Below the pieces are notes generated by a model, which was given only the letters and a program-made list of their open reading frames with translations, was not told the DNA's origin and ran no database searches. A stretch of 14,374 nucleotides of DNA from Candidatus Omnitrophota bacterium. Lineage in GTDB: Bacteria; Omnitrophota; Gorgyraeia; Duberdicusellales; 4484-171. Location: the NCBI GenBank assembly GCA_003644405.1, contig QNCE01000026.1:1-14374 (forward strand). The letters run 5' to 3'. The position numbers and the translations under genes were made by a program. Of the stretch, positions 6,416 through 14,319 are shown piece after piece; within the stretch, counting starts at the first letter, position 1; the number at the start of each line of letters is the position of its first letter.

Positions 6416-7514
6416 TGTGGATATTAACTGATGAAAAGCCAAACTTTTCTTTCAATATCCCTGCTATTCTATGAGAAATCTGATGAGACTCCTCTAAAGA
6501 TGTATCTTTATCAAGCACAAGGTGAAAATTAAGTATTATTCCTCCTTCTGTGGTGATTATCTCAAAGCCATGAAAATCCTTAATCTTTCCTACTAAATGA
6601 GTAAGATGTTTTAAGGTGGCTATAACCTTCTTTTTCTCGGTAAAAGGTACTTTTTTAGAAAGATCCATATGCACAATACATTTTCCTAATCCTTCCTTAA
6701 ATATTTCCTTCTCTACTCTATCAGCTACGCTATGTGCCTCTTCTAACGACAAATCCTCATCCAACTCGATATGGAAAGAAATGATATTTTCCCTTCCATA
6801 AGAGTGTACGTAAATTTCATGGACCCCTTTAACCTGAGGGAATTTTCTCGCAATACTCTTAATTTTTTCACAAATCTCTACAGAGGGACTTTTGCCTATC
6901 AATTTATCAATAAACTTCCTTCCTAAGTCTAAACCCCAGAACACAATTAAGGAGGAAACAAAAATGCCTCCTAAAGAATCAAAGAACACAAATCCCTTTT
7001 TTACAAAAATTAGCCCTAACCCAATACAGAAGCTGGTAAAGAAATCGCTTCCATGGTGGTAGGCATCCCCCAAAAGAAGATTTGAGGATATCTTTTTAGA
7101 TACTATAAAAGTAATTATCCCTAGAAACAATTTTATAAAGGCGGTAATAAAAATTATCACAATAAAAAGGTTAGTTACTATAACTGGAGAAGGAGAAAAA
7201 AATCTTGAGAAGGAGACCTTTAAAAAATTAATCCCTAATAGGAAAATAGCTACTGCAATTAGTAATCCTCCTATTTCCTCTATTCTCCCATGGCCAAAAG
7301 GATGTTCTCTATCTGCTGGCTTTCTACTCACCTTTAAACTAAGAATTACTATTAGAGTGGTAGTCATATCCGATAAGCTATGTACACAATCACTAAGTAT
7401 CGCTATACTCTGGGAAAGGATTGCCAAAACTAGCTTAACTATTCCTAAAAGGAGATTAATCCCTATACTTAAGAAACTTACCTTAAAAGATAGTCGATAG
7501 TAATTCTCCTTCAT
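6399..7514 (-). CDS. Cation diffusion facilitator exporter with duplicated C-terminal domain
   Basis: This 371-aa inner-membrane protein is a CDF (FieF/YiiP-like) divalent-metal/proton antiporter. Six membrane helices can be seen within residues 12-197. The transport site reads H45-x3-D49 in helix 2 and H153-x3-D157 in helix 5, the HD-HD form associated with Zn2+ selectivity. D68 and H75 (HPFGHGR) match the YiiP interface site. The cytoplasmic ZT_dimer domain (about 215-285) keeps YiiP-type ligands H232, H248, H261, H282 and D284. A second copy follows at about 298-370 with H315, H331, H344, H366 and E368. Most CDFs of about 290-300 aa have one copy, so the extra 80 residues are a tandem duplication. 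It overlaps lnt by ATGA. Zn2+ as substrate is inferred from the motif. Confidence 0.93.
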   Translation of the reverse strand: MKENYYRLSFKVSFLSIGINLLLGIVKLVLAILSQSIAILSDCVHSLSDMTTTLIVILSLKVSRKPADREHPFGHGRIEEIGGLLIAVAIFLLGINFLKVSFSRFFSPSPVIVTNLFIVIIFITAFIKLFLGIITFIVSKKISSNLLLGDAYHHGSDFFTSFCIGLGLIFVKKGFVFFDSLGGIFVSSLIVFWGLDLGRKFIDKLIGKSPSVEICEKIKSIARKFPQVKGVHEIYVHSYGRENIISFHIELDEDLSLEEAHSVADRVEKEIFKEGLGKCIVHMDLSKKVPFTEKKKVIATLKHLTHLVGKIKDFHGFEIITTEGGIILNFHLVLDKDTSLEESHQISHRIAGILKEKFGFSSVNIHIEPYR

Positions 7515-8953
7515 ACTCTTATCTTAGAAATAAAAAGTAGAATCCCTGCTATTAAGAGAAATAACTCCGGGTAACGACAGTAAAAACTTCTTTCCCGGTT
7601 AATAGGAAGTTTAACATTAAATACACCTTGAGTAAATAGCTCTTCCCCATCTTTTTTAAATTTCTCTACTTCTCCCTTAAAAGAGATGTATCCAGTTATT
7701 CCTGTATTAGCTACTCTTACTGCTGAAATCCTATTCTCTATAGCTCTGAAAACTAAAATTCCTAAATGTTGTTGGGCTTCGGGGTTGCCTCTAAACCAAG
7801 CATCGTTAGTTATATTAACCAAAAAATCGGAATTCCTAGCAAAGCGCGCAACTACAAAAGGAAAAGTATCTTCAAAACAGATAAGTACACCAAATCTTTC
7901 GCCTTGATAATTAAAAATTTTAAACTTCCTTCCTGGAGAAATATCGCCCATAGCGCTTATCACATCAATAAATTCAAGAAACCTCCTTAAGGGAATATAC
8001 TCTCCAAAAGGAACCAACTTAAGCTTACGATACTTACCAACCAACTCTCCTTTAGTGTTGATTAAGAAAGCGCTATTATAAAATTTATCCTTCTTTTTCT
8101 CTACTGCTCCTACAAGAATACCTCTTTCAAATTTAGCAAAAAAATCTCTAAATTCTCCAAAGTTACTTTTTTTAACAACAAAAGGATAGCTAGCTTCGGG
8201 ATATATTACTAAACTAGCAGGAGGTGTTCTTTTTGCTAAATTCTCTAACCTCTTAAGAATCTGTTTAGCATAAAAAGACTTCCATTTCAAATCCTGAGGG
8301 ACGTTTGTTTGAAGTAAAGCTAAACTGACTTTCTTTGAGTAAGTATCTAAACTTCTTATTCGGTAGAGAGAATATCCTAAGTCTGCCAGAATTAAAATAG
8401 AGAGGAAAATCACTTCTTTTAAAACACCTTTTTTCTTTTTAATTAAATCATAGAGCACCACATTAAAAAGAAGGATTATCCAAGAAATAAACTTTACTCC
8501 CAAGATATCCGCACTTTGAATAAGGAAACTATTTGTATACTGAGAGTAGCCCAAAATTGCCCAGCCAAACCCTACCCAAATATTTTCTCTAAAGAACTCT
8601 AAAATTATCCACAGAGAAGGGAGAGTAATCCAGCTAAAAGGAGTTTTTAGAAAAAATTTACCTAAATAGGCAAAAATAATCCAATATAAACTTAGATAAA
8701 GAGTGAGAAAAAAGAATCCTATCTTGGTAACATAACCTACCCAAAAAAGAACGGTAGTAAAATAGCTAAAACCTGCTAGGAGAGAGTAAAGAAAAAGAGT
8801 GCGTTTCTCTACTTTCTCTATAACGAAGAAGAAGAAGACAAAAGAAAACCATATCAAAAAAGAAAATTGGGGACAAAAAAAACTCAATCCTCCTAAAAAG
8901 CCACTCAAGGCAGCAAAAGTTAAGAGTATATATTTATCTACCTTCCGCAGCAC
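7511..8953 (-). CDS. lnt: Apolipoprotein N-acyltransferase
   Basis: Lnt adds the third acyl chain to the N-terminal cysteine of lipoproteins in the inner membrane. The 480-aa protein has about seven hydrophobic segments in residues 8-195, a nitrilase-fold periplasmic domain (about 208-450) and a last membrane helix near 462-477. The catalytic triad is visible: E253 in YPEAS, K310 in KYRKLKLVPFGEYIPLR, and C359 in LICFED. Length is close to the usual 500 aa. The start is GTG at 8953-8951, inside the last codons of secA (16-nt overlap), with GGGAAG about 10 nt upstream. It may act on the lipoprotein amidase encoded further down the cluster. Presence of Lnt supports a diderm host, although some monoderms also carry it. 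Confidence 0.95.
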   Translation of the reverse strand: MLRKVDKYILLTFAALSGFLGGLSFFCPQFSFLIWFSFVFFFFVIEKVEKRTLFLYSLLAGFSYFTTVLFWVGYVTKIGFFFLTLYLSLYWIIFAYLGKFFLKTPFSWITLPSLWIILEFFRENIWVGFGWAILGYSQYTNSFLIQSADILGVKFISWIILLFNVVLYDLIKKKKGVLKEVIFLSILILADLGYSLYRIRSLDTYSKKVSLALLQTNVPQDLKWKSFYAKQILKRLENLAKRTPPASLVIYPEASYPFVVKKSNFGEFRDFFAKFERGILVGAVEKKKDKFYNSAFLINTKGELVGKYRKLKLVPFGEYIPLRRFLEFIDVISAMGDISPGRKFKIFNYQGERFGVLICFEDTFPFVVARFARNSDFLVNITNDAWFRGNPEAQQHLGILVFRAIENRISAVRVANTGITGYISFKGEVEKFKKDGEELFTQGVFNVKLPINRERSFYCRYPELFLLIAGILLFISKIRV

Positions 8954-11796
8954 TTCTTATATTTCTTCCCACTTCCACAGGGGCAGGGATCGTTTCTTCC
9001 CACTTTCTTGTGAGGGACTTTTTTTACCGGGGGGGTCTTATCGCTCTTTTGAGGAGAGCTTCTTAAAGAGGAATACGAAGAATGAAGGAAGCTTTTAGGT
9101 AAACTGCTAAAAATACTAACCATCTCCTTATGAGGAGTTACTTTGGTTTTAAAAAGAAAATCTACAATCCCTTCCTTTATGGAATCTATAGTCTGATTAA
9201 AGAGAAAGTAAGACTCTTTCTGATACTCTACTAAAGGATCGGTATGAGCATACCCTCTTAAGTGTATCCCCTCTTTTAAAGAATCCATCATCAAAAGATG
9301 CTCTTTCCAATGAGAGTCTATTATCCAGAGAGCAATGGCATTCTCTACACTACGCATAAGTTCTCTTCCATTCTCTATCTCCCTTTGAGAGTAAATCTTA
9401 AGTATTTGATCTTTAATTTCATTAGTCAATTCTGCTAATCCTTTTTCTCTTACAAGTTGAATATCTACAATTAAGCCGAACTTTGTTCTTAACCAATCCA
9501 CCATTCCTTCCCAATCTGCTTGCTCGTAGTAAAAAGGTAAGTTCTTCTCTATCACATCCTCAATCATCTGAATAATTTCTTCCTTTATATCTCCCTTTTC
9601 TAAAATCAGCCGTCGCTGAGTGTAAATTACCTCTCGCTGCTTATTCATCACATTATCGTACTCTAGAAGTTGCTTCCTTATCTCAAAGTTATGGGCTTCA
9701 ACCCGCTTCTGAGCAATCTCTATAGAGCGACTAACTAAGGGGTGCTCAATGGGTTCATCTTCAGGAAATCCTAATTTCTCCATAAGGAAATAAATCCTCT
9801 CTGAACCAAAGAGTCTCATTAAATCATCTTCTAATGAAATATAAAAACGTGAAGACCCTGGATCTCCTTGACGACCTGCTCTACCTCTCAACTGGTTATC
9901 AATTCTTCTTGCCTCGTGGCGTTGAGTTCCAATAATATGCAAGCCTCCTAACTCTACTACTTTCTTGTGTTCTTTTCCAAACTCCTCTTTGTACTTGGTA
10001 TACATCCTTTCGTATAGCTCCTTATAGTTAGGAGCATCGGGAAGGATATTATTCTTTCTTAGCATATCTTTGACAAAATAATCAATGTTACCTCCTAGAA
10101 TTATATCTGTACCTCTTCCCGCCATGTTGGTAGCAATAGTAATTTGACCTATTCGACCTGCTTGAGCAACGATATAAGCTTCCTGCTCATGGTACTTAGC
10201 ATTAAGCACGTTATGAGGAATACCTTTTCTTTTAAGAAGAGAAGATAATTCCTCAGAATCTTCAATAGAAGTGGTACCTACCAAGACTGGTCTTTTAATC
10301 TTATACAGCTCCTCAATTTCAGAAATTACCGCTTTAAACTTAGCACGTTTAGTTTTATACACTCTATCGGGATAATTAATTCTTACTAAAGGTCGATTAG
10401 TAGGAATTACTACTACCTCTAGATTGTAAATATGTTTAAACTCTACAGCTTCAGTGTAAGCAGTACCGGTCATTCCTGCTAGCTTCTTATACATCCTAAA
10501 ATAATTCTGTAAGGTAATAGTTGCCAAAGTCTGTGATTCTTCTTGAATCTTTAACTTCTCTTTCGCCTCGATAGCTTGATGTAAACCTTCGGACCAACGT
10601 CTGCCCGGCATAAGACGGCCAGTGAACTCATCCACAATTATCACCTTGCCATCCTTAACGATATAGTCTTTATCACGTTTAAAAAGGTAGTGAGCCCTTA
10701 GAGCCTGACTAAGATAGTGCATCCAACTACTAGAGAATTTATCCGGAGTATCTTCAGAAACACTTTTTACTCCTAAAAGAGATTCACACCTTTCCTCTCC
10801 CCGCTTGGTAAGGTAGGCATTGTGGGTTTTCTCCTCTACCAAAGCATCAAATTTCTCCTCCAGTTCTTCGGGAGAAAGTCTTTGCTCACTACCATCAGGA
10901 TTTTTTAACATCACTGCTCCATCTTTTGTATCATGACGGGAGATTACTACTTTAGTCTTAAGTTGTCGGGCAACTCTATCAGCAGCGTAATACTTCTCTA
11001 CAGAAATCTCCGCAGGTCCAGAGATAATAAGAGGGGTCCTAGCCTCGTCAATAAGGATAGAGTCGACTTCATCTACAATAGCATAGAAATGACTTCTTTG
11101 TACTACCTCATCAAGGGTAGTAGCCATATTATCTCTTAAATAATCAAATCCAAACTCATTATTAGTACCATAAGTGATATCGCAAGAATAAGCTAACTTC
11201 CTTTCCTCTTTGTTCATATCCTGCTGAATTACTCCACAAGTTAACCCTAAAAACTCGTATATTGGCCCCATCCATTCCCTATCTCTTTTTGCTAAGTAGT
11301 CGTTAACAGTAACAATATGAACTCCTTTCTGAGAAAGAGCGTTCAAGGAAGCAGCTAAAGTAGCCACAAGAGTTTTCCCTTCACCGGTAGCCATCTCTGC
11401 TATTTTATTTTTGTGAAGAACTATCCCTCCTAAAATCTGAACATCAAAATGACGCATTTTTACTGTGCGGCGAGCTGCTTCTCTTACCATAGCGAAGTAG
11501 TAAGGAAGTATTTCGTCTAAGACTTTATCTAAGGCTAACCTATAATCCTCTCCTTCTAACCCTTTGGTTCTCTCGGCCACCTTCTTTTTAAACTCTTCTG
11601 TCTTTTCTTTAAAAAAGCTATCAGGTTTTTTCTTAATCTCTTCTTCTAAAGAGTTAACCTCTCTTACTAACTTTGCAAGATGGACAATCTCTCTTGCTGA
11701 AGGTAAAGGTATCTCTCGATTGAGTTTAATATTTACTGAAGGCTTAAGTTTATCAATCTCTGCTTGGTACTTTTTAAGAAGAATTTTTTTTACCAT
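8938..11796 (-). CDS. secA: Preprotein translocase ATPase SecA
   Basis: SecA is the motor ATPase that pushes preproteins through SecYEG. The 952-aa protein has Walker A in MATGEGKT (135-142), Walker B as DEVD (242-245), the FTGRLMPGRRWSEGLHQAIEAKE block, the AGMTGTA and NMAGRGTDIILGG motifs, LRGRAGRQGDPGSSRFY of the second nucleotide-binding domain, the helical scaffold, and a C-terminal SEC-C zinc tail with C938, C940, C949 and C950 (CPC-x8-CC). The tail uses Cys in place of the final His known from E. coli; this is a common variant. Length is somewhat above the usual 840-930. The ATG overlaps the end of prfB by 23 nt and the stop overlaps lnt. Only a weak purine-rich site precedes the ATG. 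Confidence 0.97.
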   Translation of the reverse strand: MVKKILLKKYQAEIDKLKPSVNIKLNREIPLPSAREIVHLAKLVREVNSLEEEIKKKPDSFFKEKTEEFKKKVAERTKGLEGEDYRLALDKVLDEILPYYFAMVREAARRTVKMRHFDVQILGGIVLHKNKIAEMATGEGKTLVATLAASLNALSQKGVHIVTVNDYLAKRDREWMGPIYEFLGLTCGVIQQDMNKEERKLAYSCDITYGTNNEFGFDYLRDNMATTLDEVVQRSHFYAIVDEVDSILIDEARTPLIISGPAEISVEKYYAADRVARQLKTKVVISRHDTKDGAVMLKNPDGSEQRLSPEELEEKFDALVEEKTHNAYLTKRGEERCESLLGVKSVSEDTPDKFSSSWMHYLSQALRAHYLFKRDKDYIVKDGKVIIVDEFTGRLMPGRRWSEGLHQAIEAKEKLKIQEESQTLATITLQNYFRMYKKLAGMTGTAYTEAVEFKHIYNLEVVVIPTNRPLVRINYPDRVYKTKRAKFKAVISEIEELYKIKRPVLVGTTSIEDSEELSSLLKRKGIPHNVLNAKYHEQEAYIVAQAGRIGQITIATNMAGRGTDIILGGNIDYFVKDMLRKNNILPDAPNYKELYERMYTKYKEEFGKEHKKVVELGGLHIIGTQRHEARRIDNQLRGRAGRQGDPGSSRFYISLEDDLMRLFGSERIYFLMEKLGFPEDEPIEHPLVSRSIEIAQKRVEAHNFEIRKQLLEYDNVMNKQREVIYTQRRLILEKGDIKEEIIQMIEDVIEKNLPFYYEQADWEGMVDWLRTKFGLIVDIQLVREKGLAELTNEIKDQILKIYSQREIENGRELMRSVENAIALWIIDSHWKEHLLMMDSLKEGIHLRGYAHTDPLVEYQKESYFLFNQTIDSIKEGIVDFLFKTKVTPHKEMVSIFSSLPKSFLHSSYSSLRSSPQKSDKTPPVKKVPHKKVGRNDPCPCGSGKKYKKCCGR

Positions 11797-12877
11797 CTTC
11801 CAAACTCTTAATTAAGTAAGCCTGGATAAATTCATCTAACTCCCCATCAAGAACTTCTCTTGCCCTACCTACTTCGAAGTTGGTGCGGTGATCCTTTACT
11901 AAGAGATAAGGGTGTAAAATGTAGGAACGGATTTGAGAACCCCATTCTATCTTCTTCTTCTGACCAGAGATTTCTTCCATCTCTTTCTCTCTTTCTTCCT
12001 CTTTTAGCTTGTAAAGTTTTGCCTTCAACACTTTTAAAGCAGTCTGCTTATTCTGATACTGAGAACGTTCATTCTGACAACTTACCACAATCCCTGAAGG
12101 CAGGTGAGTGATTCTTACTGCTGAATCAGTGCGGTTTATGTGTTGGCCACCGTGACCGGAAGCTCTAAAAGTCTCTATCTTTAAATCCTCAGGATTTATT
12201 TTTAGTTCCACCTCTTCTTTTACCTCAGGAAGAACATCAACAGAAGCAAAGGAAGTATGTCGACGGCGATTAGCGTCAAAGGGAGAAATTCTTACTAGTC
12301 TGTGAACTCCTTTTTCTGCTTTTAGGTATCCGAAAGCCCATCTTCCTTCTACCAGAAATGTAACATTTTTTATCCCTGCTTCCTCACCTCTTACCTCGTT
12401 AAGAATCCTTACCTTAAATCCCTTCTTCTGTGCCCAACGTGTGTACATTCTTAAAAGCATACCTGCCCAATCACAAGCTTCTGTTCCTCCTGCTCCAGAA
12501 TTTATCTCCACAATAGCGTTAGCCTCATCGAACTTCTCAGAAAATAAAACCCTCAGTCTAATTTTTTTTATCTCTTCTTCTATTTTTTCTACCTCTTTTA
12601 GAACCTCTTTATAGTAAGAGGTATCTCCTAAGTCAATAATTTCTCTAAGCTCATCAATTTTTTCCTCCAAATTAGAGAAACTCTCAACCTCTTCTTTTAA
12701 TCCCTTTAGTTCCTCTATCACTAAGGAAGAGGTTTCTTGATCCTGCCAAAAATGAGGAGAACTCATACGAAGTTGAAGCTCTTCTATCTTTTTCTTTTTA
12801 TCTTCTATATTGAGAATTTCTTTAAACTCCTTAACTTGAGTAGCCAACATCTCTAATTTTGCCGTAATTTCTTCCAT
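11774..12877 (-). CDS. prfB: Peptide chain release factor 2, encoded without a frameshift
   Basis: RF2 ends translation at UGA and UAA codons. The 367-aa protein has a coiled-coil N-terminal domain (about 1-110), the stop-codon reading tripeptide S198-P199-F200 in RISPFD, which marks RF2 rather than RF1, and the GGQ motif (243-245) in SGHGGQHINRTDSAVRI. In many bacteria prfB needs a +1 frameshift at an in-frame UGA near codon 26. Here the frame runs unbroken through that region (KEFKEILNIEDKKKK, 17-31), with no CTTTGA slippery site, so autoregulation by frameshifting is absent. The ATG is 2 nt after the pilT stop, and the gene overlaps secA. The prfB-secA adjacency is common in bacteria. Confidence 0.97.
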   Translation of the reverse strand: MEEITAKLEMLATQVKEFKEILNIEDKKKKIEELQLRMSSPHFWQDQETSSLVIEELKGLKEEVESFSNLEEKIDELREIIDLGDTSYYKEVLKEVEKIEEEIKKIRLRVLFSEKFDEANAIVEINSGAGGTEACDWAGMLLRMYTRWAQKKGFKVRILNEVRGEEAGIKNVTFLVEGRWAFGYLKAEKGVHRLVRISPFDANRRRHTSFASVDVLPEVKEEVELKINPEDLKIETFRASGHGGQHINRTDSAVRITHLPSGIVVSCQNERSQYQNKQTALKVLKAKLYKLKEEEREKEMEEISGQKKKIEWGSQIRSYILHPYLLVKDHRTNFEVGRAREVLDGELDEFIQAYLIKSLEDGKKNSS

Positions 12878-12879
12878 CT

Positions 12880-13950
12880 TTAAATTAACCCTCTATTCCT
12901 CAACTGAAGTTCCAACTCTTCCTTTTTATCTGCATAATCTAAAGCTAACTGAGGAGTAATAACTCTTTTTTCTACCAACTCTAAAAGGGACTGATCAAAC
13001 CGCTTCATTCCATAGATATCTCCTGAAGCCAGATACTTAGGTATTTCCCATAAACGATTTTCTCTAATAAGGCGGGAAATGGTAGGACTCAACGTCATAA
13101 TTTCATAAGCAGGAATTAAACCTTTCTCATCAGCTCGAGGTAGAAGTCTTAGGCAAACCACTCCTTTAAGAAGAGTAGAAAGCTGAGCTAATATAAAGTG
13201 GTGCTGATGGGGAGGGAAAAAGTTAACTATTCTTTCTATAGTAGAAGCAGCATTAACAGTATGGAGCGTAGAAAATACTAAAATACCTGTCTCAGCAGCA
13301 GTTAAAGCAGCATGACAGGTCTCTTTATCTCTGACGTTTCCTATAAAGATAACATCGGGAGAATGAATGGCAAATTGTCTTAGAGCTTCTGCGTAAGAAA
13401 AAACATCTTTACCTATTTCTCTCTGATTTATTATGGACTTTTTATCAGTAAAGGTAAATTCTATGGGTTCCTCTATTGTTAAAATGTGTTTACCAAAATT
13501 CTTATTTATATACTCTATCATACTAGCAATAGTGGTGGATTTTCCACTTCCTGTTATTCCTGTAAGAAGAATTAGACCTCTCCTCTCTTTACAGAATTGC
13601 TCTAATACCGAAGCAGGTAGGTTAAGATCTTTGAAAGTAGGAATACGTAAGTCAATTTTTCTTATTACAATAGAAAGAGTGTTTCTCTGATAAAAAGCTC
13701 CTACACGCAACCGCCAGTTCTCTTTATACCAGAGAGCAAACTCACAGTTTTTCTTCTCCATAAGTTCTCCTTTAAGATAAGAAGGAGTAATCTCTTCAAT
13801 AATCCTATTCAAATCTTCAGTATTAAAGATATAATCAGAAACTTCTACTATCTGAGAATAAACTCTTGCTCTCAGAGTACTATTTGCTCTTATAAAGATA
13901 TCAGAAGCACCAACCTCAATCATCTTTTCAATAATTTCATTAAAATGCAT
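12880..13950 (-). CDS. PilT-like type IV pilus ATPase with altered Walker B
   Basis: This 356-aa protein belongs to the PilT/PilU family of hexameric ATPases that retract type IV pili at the cytoplasmic face. It shows an N-terminal PAS-like domain (ASDIFI at 15-20), Walker A GITGSGKST (131-139), the Asp-box TIEEPIEF (158-165), the His-box FSTLHTVNA (226-234), RLLPRADEKG (268-277) and YGMKRFDQSLLEL in the C-terminal domain. The Walker B region reads SPDVIFIGNVRD; the family norm is DPDVILVGEMRD, so the catalytic Glu is Asn (N205, codon AAC at 13338-13336). An Arg normally found in ALRxD just before it is replaced by I195. The fold seems intact, but ATP hydrolysis may be weak or lost. A strong RBS (13956-13962) supports the start. 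No other pilus gene is nearby. Confidence 0.9.
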   Translation of the reverse strand: MHFNEIIEKMIEVGASDIFIRANSTLRARVYSQIVEVSDYIFNTEDLNRIIEEITPSYLKGELMEKKNCEFALWYKENWRLRVGAFYQRNTLSIVIRKIDLRIPTFKDLNLPASVLEQFCKERRGLILLTGITGSGKSTTIASMIEYINKNFGKHILTIEEPIEFTFTDKKSIINQREIGKDVFSYAEALRQFAIHSPDVIFIGNVRDKETCHAALTAAETGILVFSTLHTVNAASTIERIVNFFPPHQHHFILAQLSTLLKGVVCLRLLPRADEKGLIPAYEIMTLSPTISRLIRENRLWEIPKYLASGDIYGMKRFDQSLLELVEKRVITPQLALDYADKKEELELQLRNRGLI

Positions 13951-13955
13951 TTTCC

Positions 13956-13962
13956 CCTCCTT
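13956..13962 (-). promoter_or_regulatory. Strong ribosome binding site of the pilT-like gene
   Basis: AAGGAGG on the minus strand lies 5 nt before the ATG at 13950-13948, in the 24-nt gap after the Ogt-type gene. It is the best Shine-Dalgarno match in the window and fixes the pilT start. Confidence 0.85.
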
Positions 13963-13974
13963 TTTTAATCTAAA

Positions 13975-14244
13975 TTATTTTAACATATTTTTTATCCTTT
14001 TCTCCAGTTTTATTAAATCTCTTTTTAACTTTTTTCCTAAAGAATATTCTCCTAACTGACCATTACTCTTTATTACTCGGTGACAAGGAATAAACAAAGG
14101 GAAGGGATTTTTCTTAAGCACATTACCTACTGCCCTCCATGCAGAAGGTTTGCCAACCCTCTTAGCTATATCTTTGTAGGTGCACACTTCTCCCAGAGGA
14201 ATTTTTAAAACTGCTCTCAAAACCTTTTTTTCAAATTCCTTCAT
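13975..14244 (-). CDS. Short methylated-DNA--protein-cysteine methyltransferase (Ogt/MGMT C-terminal domain)
   Basis: This 89-aa protein is the DNA-binding and catalytic domain of O6-alkylguanine-DNA alkyltransferases, which move an alkyl group from O6-guanine to their own cysteine. Visible features are the helix-turn-helix block VCTYKDIAKRVGKPSAWRAVGN (20-41) with the probable arginine finger R37, the active-site motif IPCHRVI (52-58) with C54, and the GQLGEYSLG substrate loop (62-70). Full Ogt/Ada-C proteins are about 150-180 aa; the N-terminal ribonuclease-like domain is missing here. Alkyltransferase-like (ATL) proteins have a similar size but lack the cysteine, which is present here. It may thus be a minimal active enzyme or a damage sensor. 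The RBS AGGAGT at 14251-14256 supports this start rather than a truncated larger gene. Confidence 0.88.
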   Translation of the reverse strand: MKEFEKKVLRAVLKIPLGEVCTYKDIAKRVGKPSAWRAVGNVLKKNPFPLFIPCHRVIKSNGQLGEYSLGKKLKRDLIKLEKRIKNMLK

Positions 14245-14250
14245 TTCTAC

Positions 14251-14256
14251 ACTCCT
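14251..14256 (-). promoter_or_regulatory. Ribosome binding site of the short Ogt-type gene
   Basis: AGGAGT lies 6 nt before the ATG at 14244-14242. It matters because it shows that the 89-aa start is genuine and that the missing N-terminal domain is not simply an upstream misannotation. Confidence 0.7.
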
Positions 14257-14266
14257 AGTTTAAATT

Positions 14267-14296
14267 ATGATATTTAATATTAGATTTATATGTAAC
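14267..14296 (-). promoter_or_regulatory. Candidate promoter upstream of the cluster
   Basis: On the minus strand GTTACA (14296-14291, 4 of 6 to TTGACA) is followed by an 18-nt AT-rich spacer and TATCAT (14272-14267, 5 of 6 to TATAAT). A start near 14260 would leave a leader of about 15 nt holding the AGGAGT site. The surrounding sequence is extremely AT-rich, so chance matches are easy, and other pairings are possible. Confidence 0.4.
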
Positions 14297-14319
14297 AGAA
14301 CCATTAAAATTTGTAAAAT

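Noticed and set aside
8938..8996. The cysteine-rich end of secA as a separate small zinc protein.
   Set aside because: The CPC-x8-CC motif is in frame with SecA and is the known SEC-C tail.
8799..9098. Plus-strand 99-codon open frame across the secA-lnt junction, and other shorter plus-strand frames.
   Set aside because: They lie opposite strongly supported genes and have low-complexity Lys/Ser-rich or unrecognisable translations, as expected for antisense shadows.
12790..12877. Programmed frameshift in prfB.
   Set aside because: The frame is open from the ATG and no CTTTGA or in-frame UGA is present in the relevant region.
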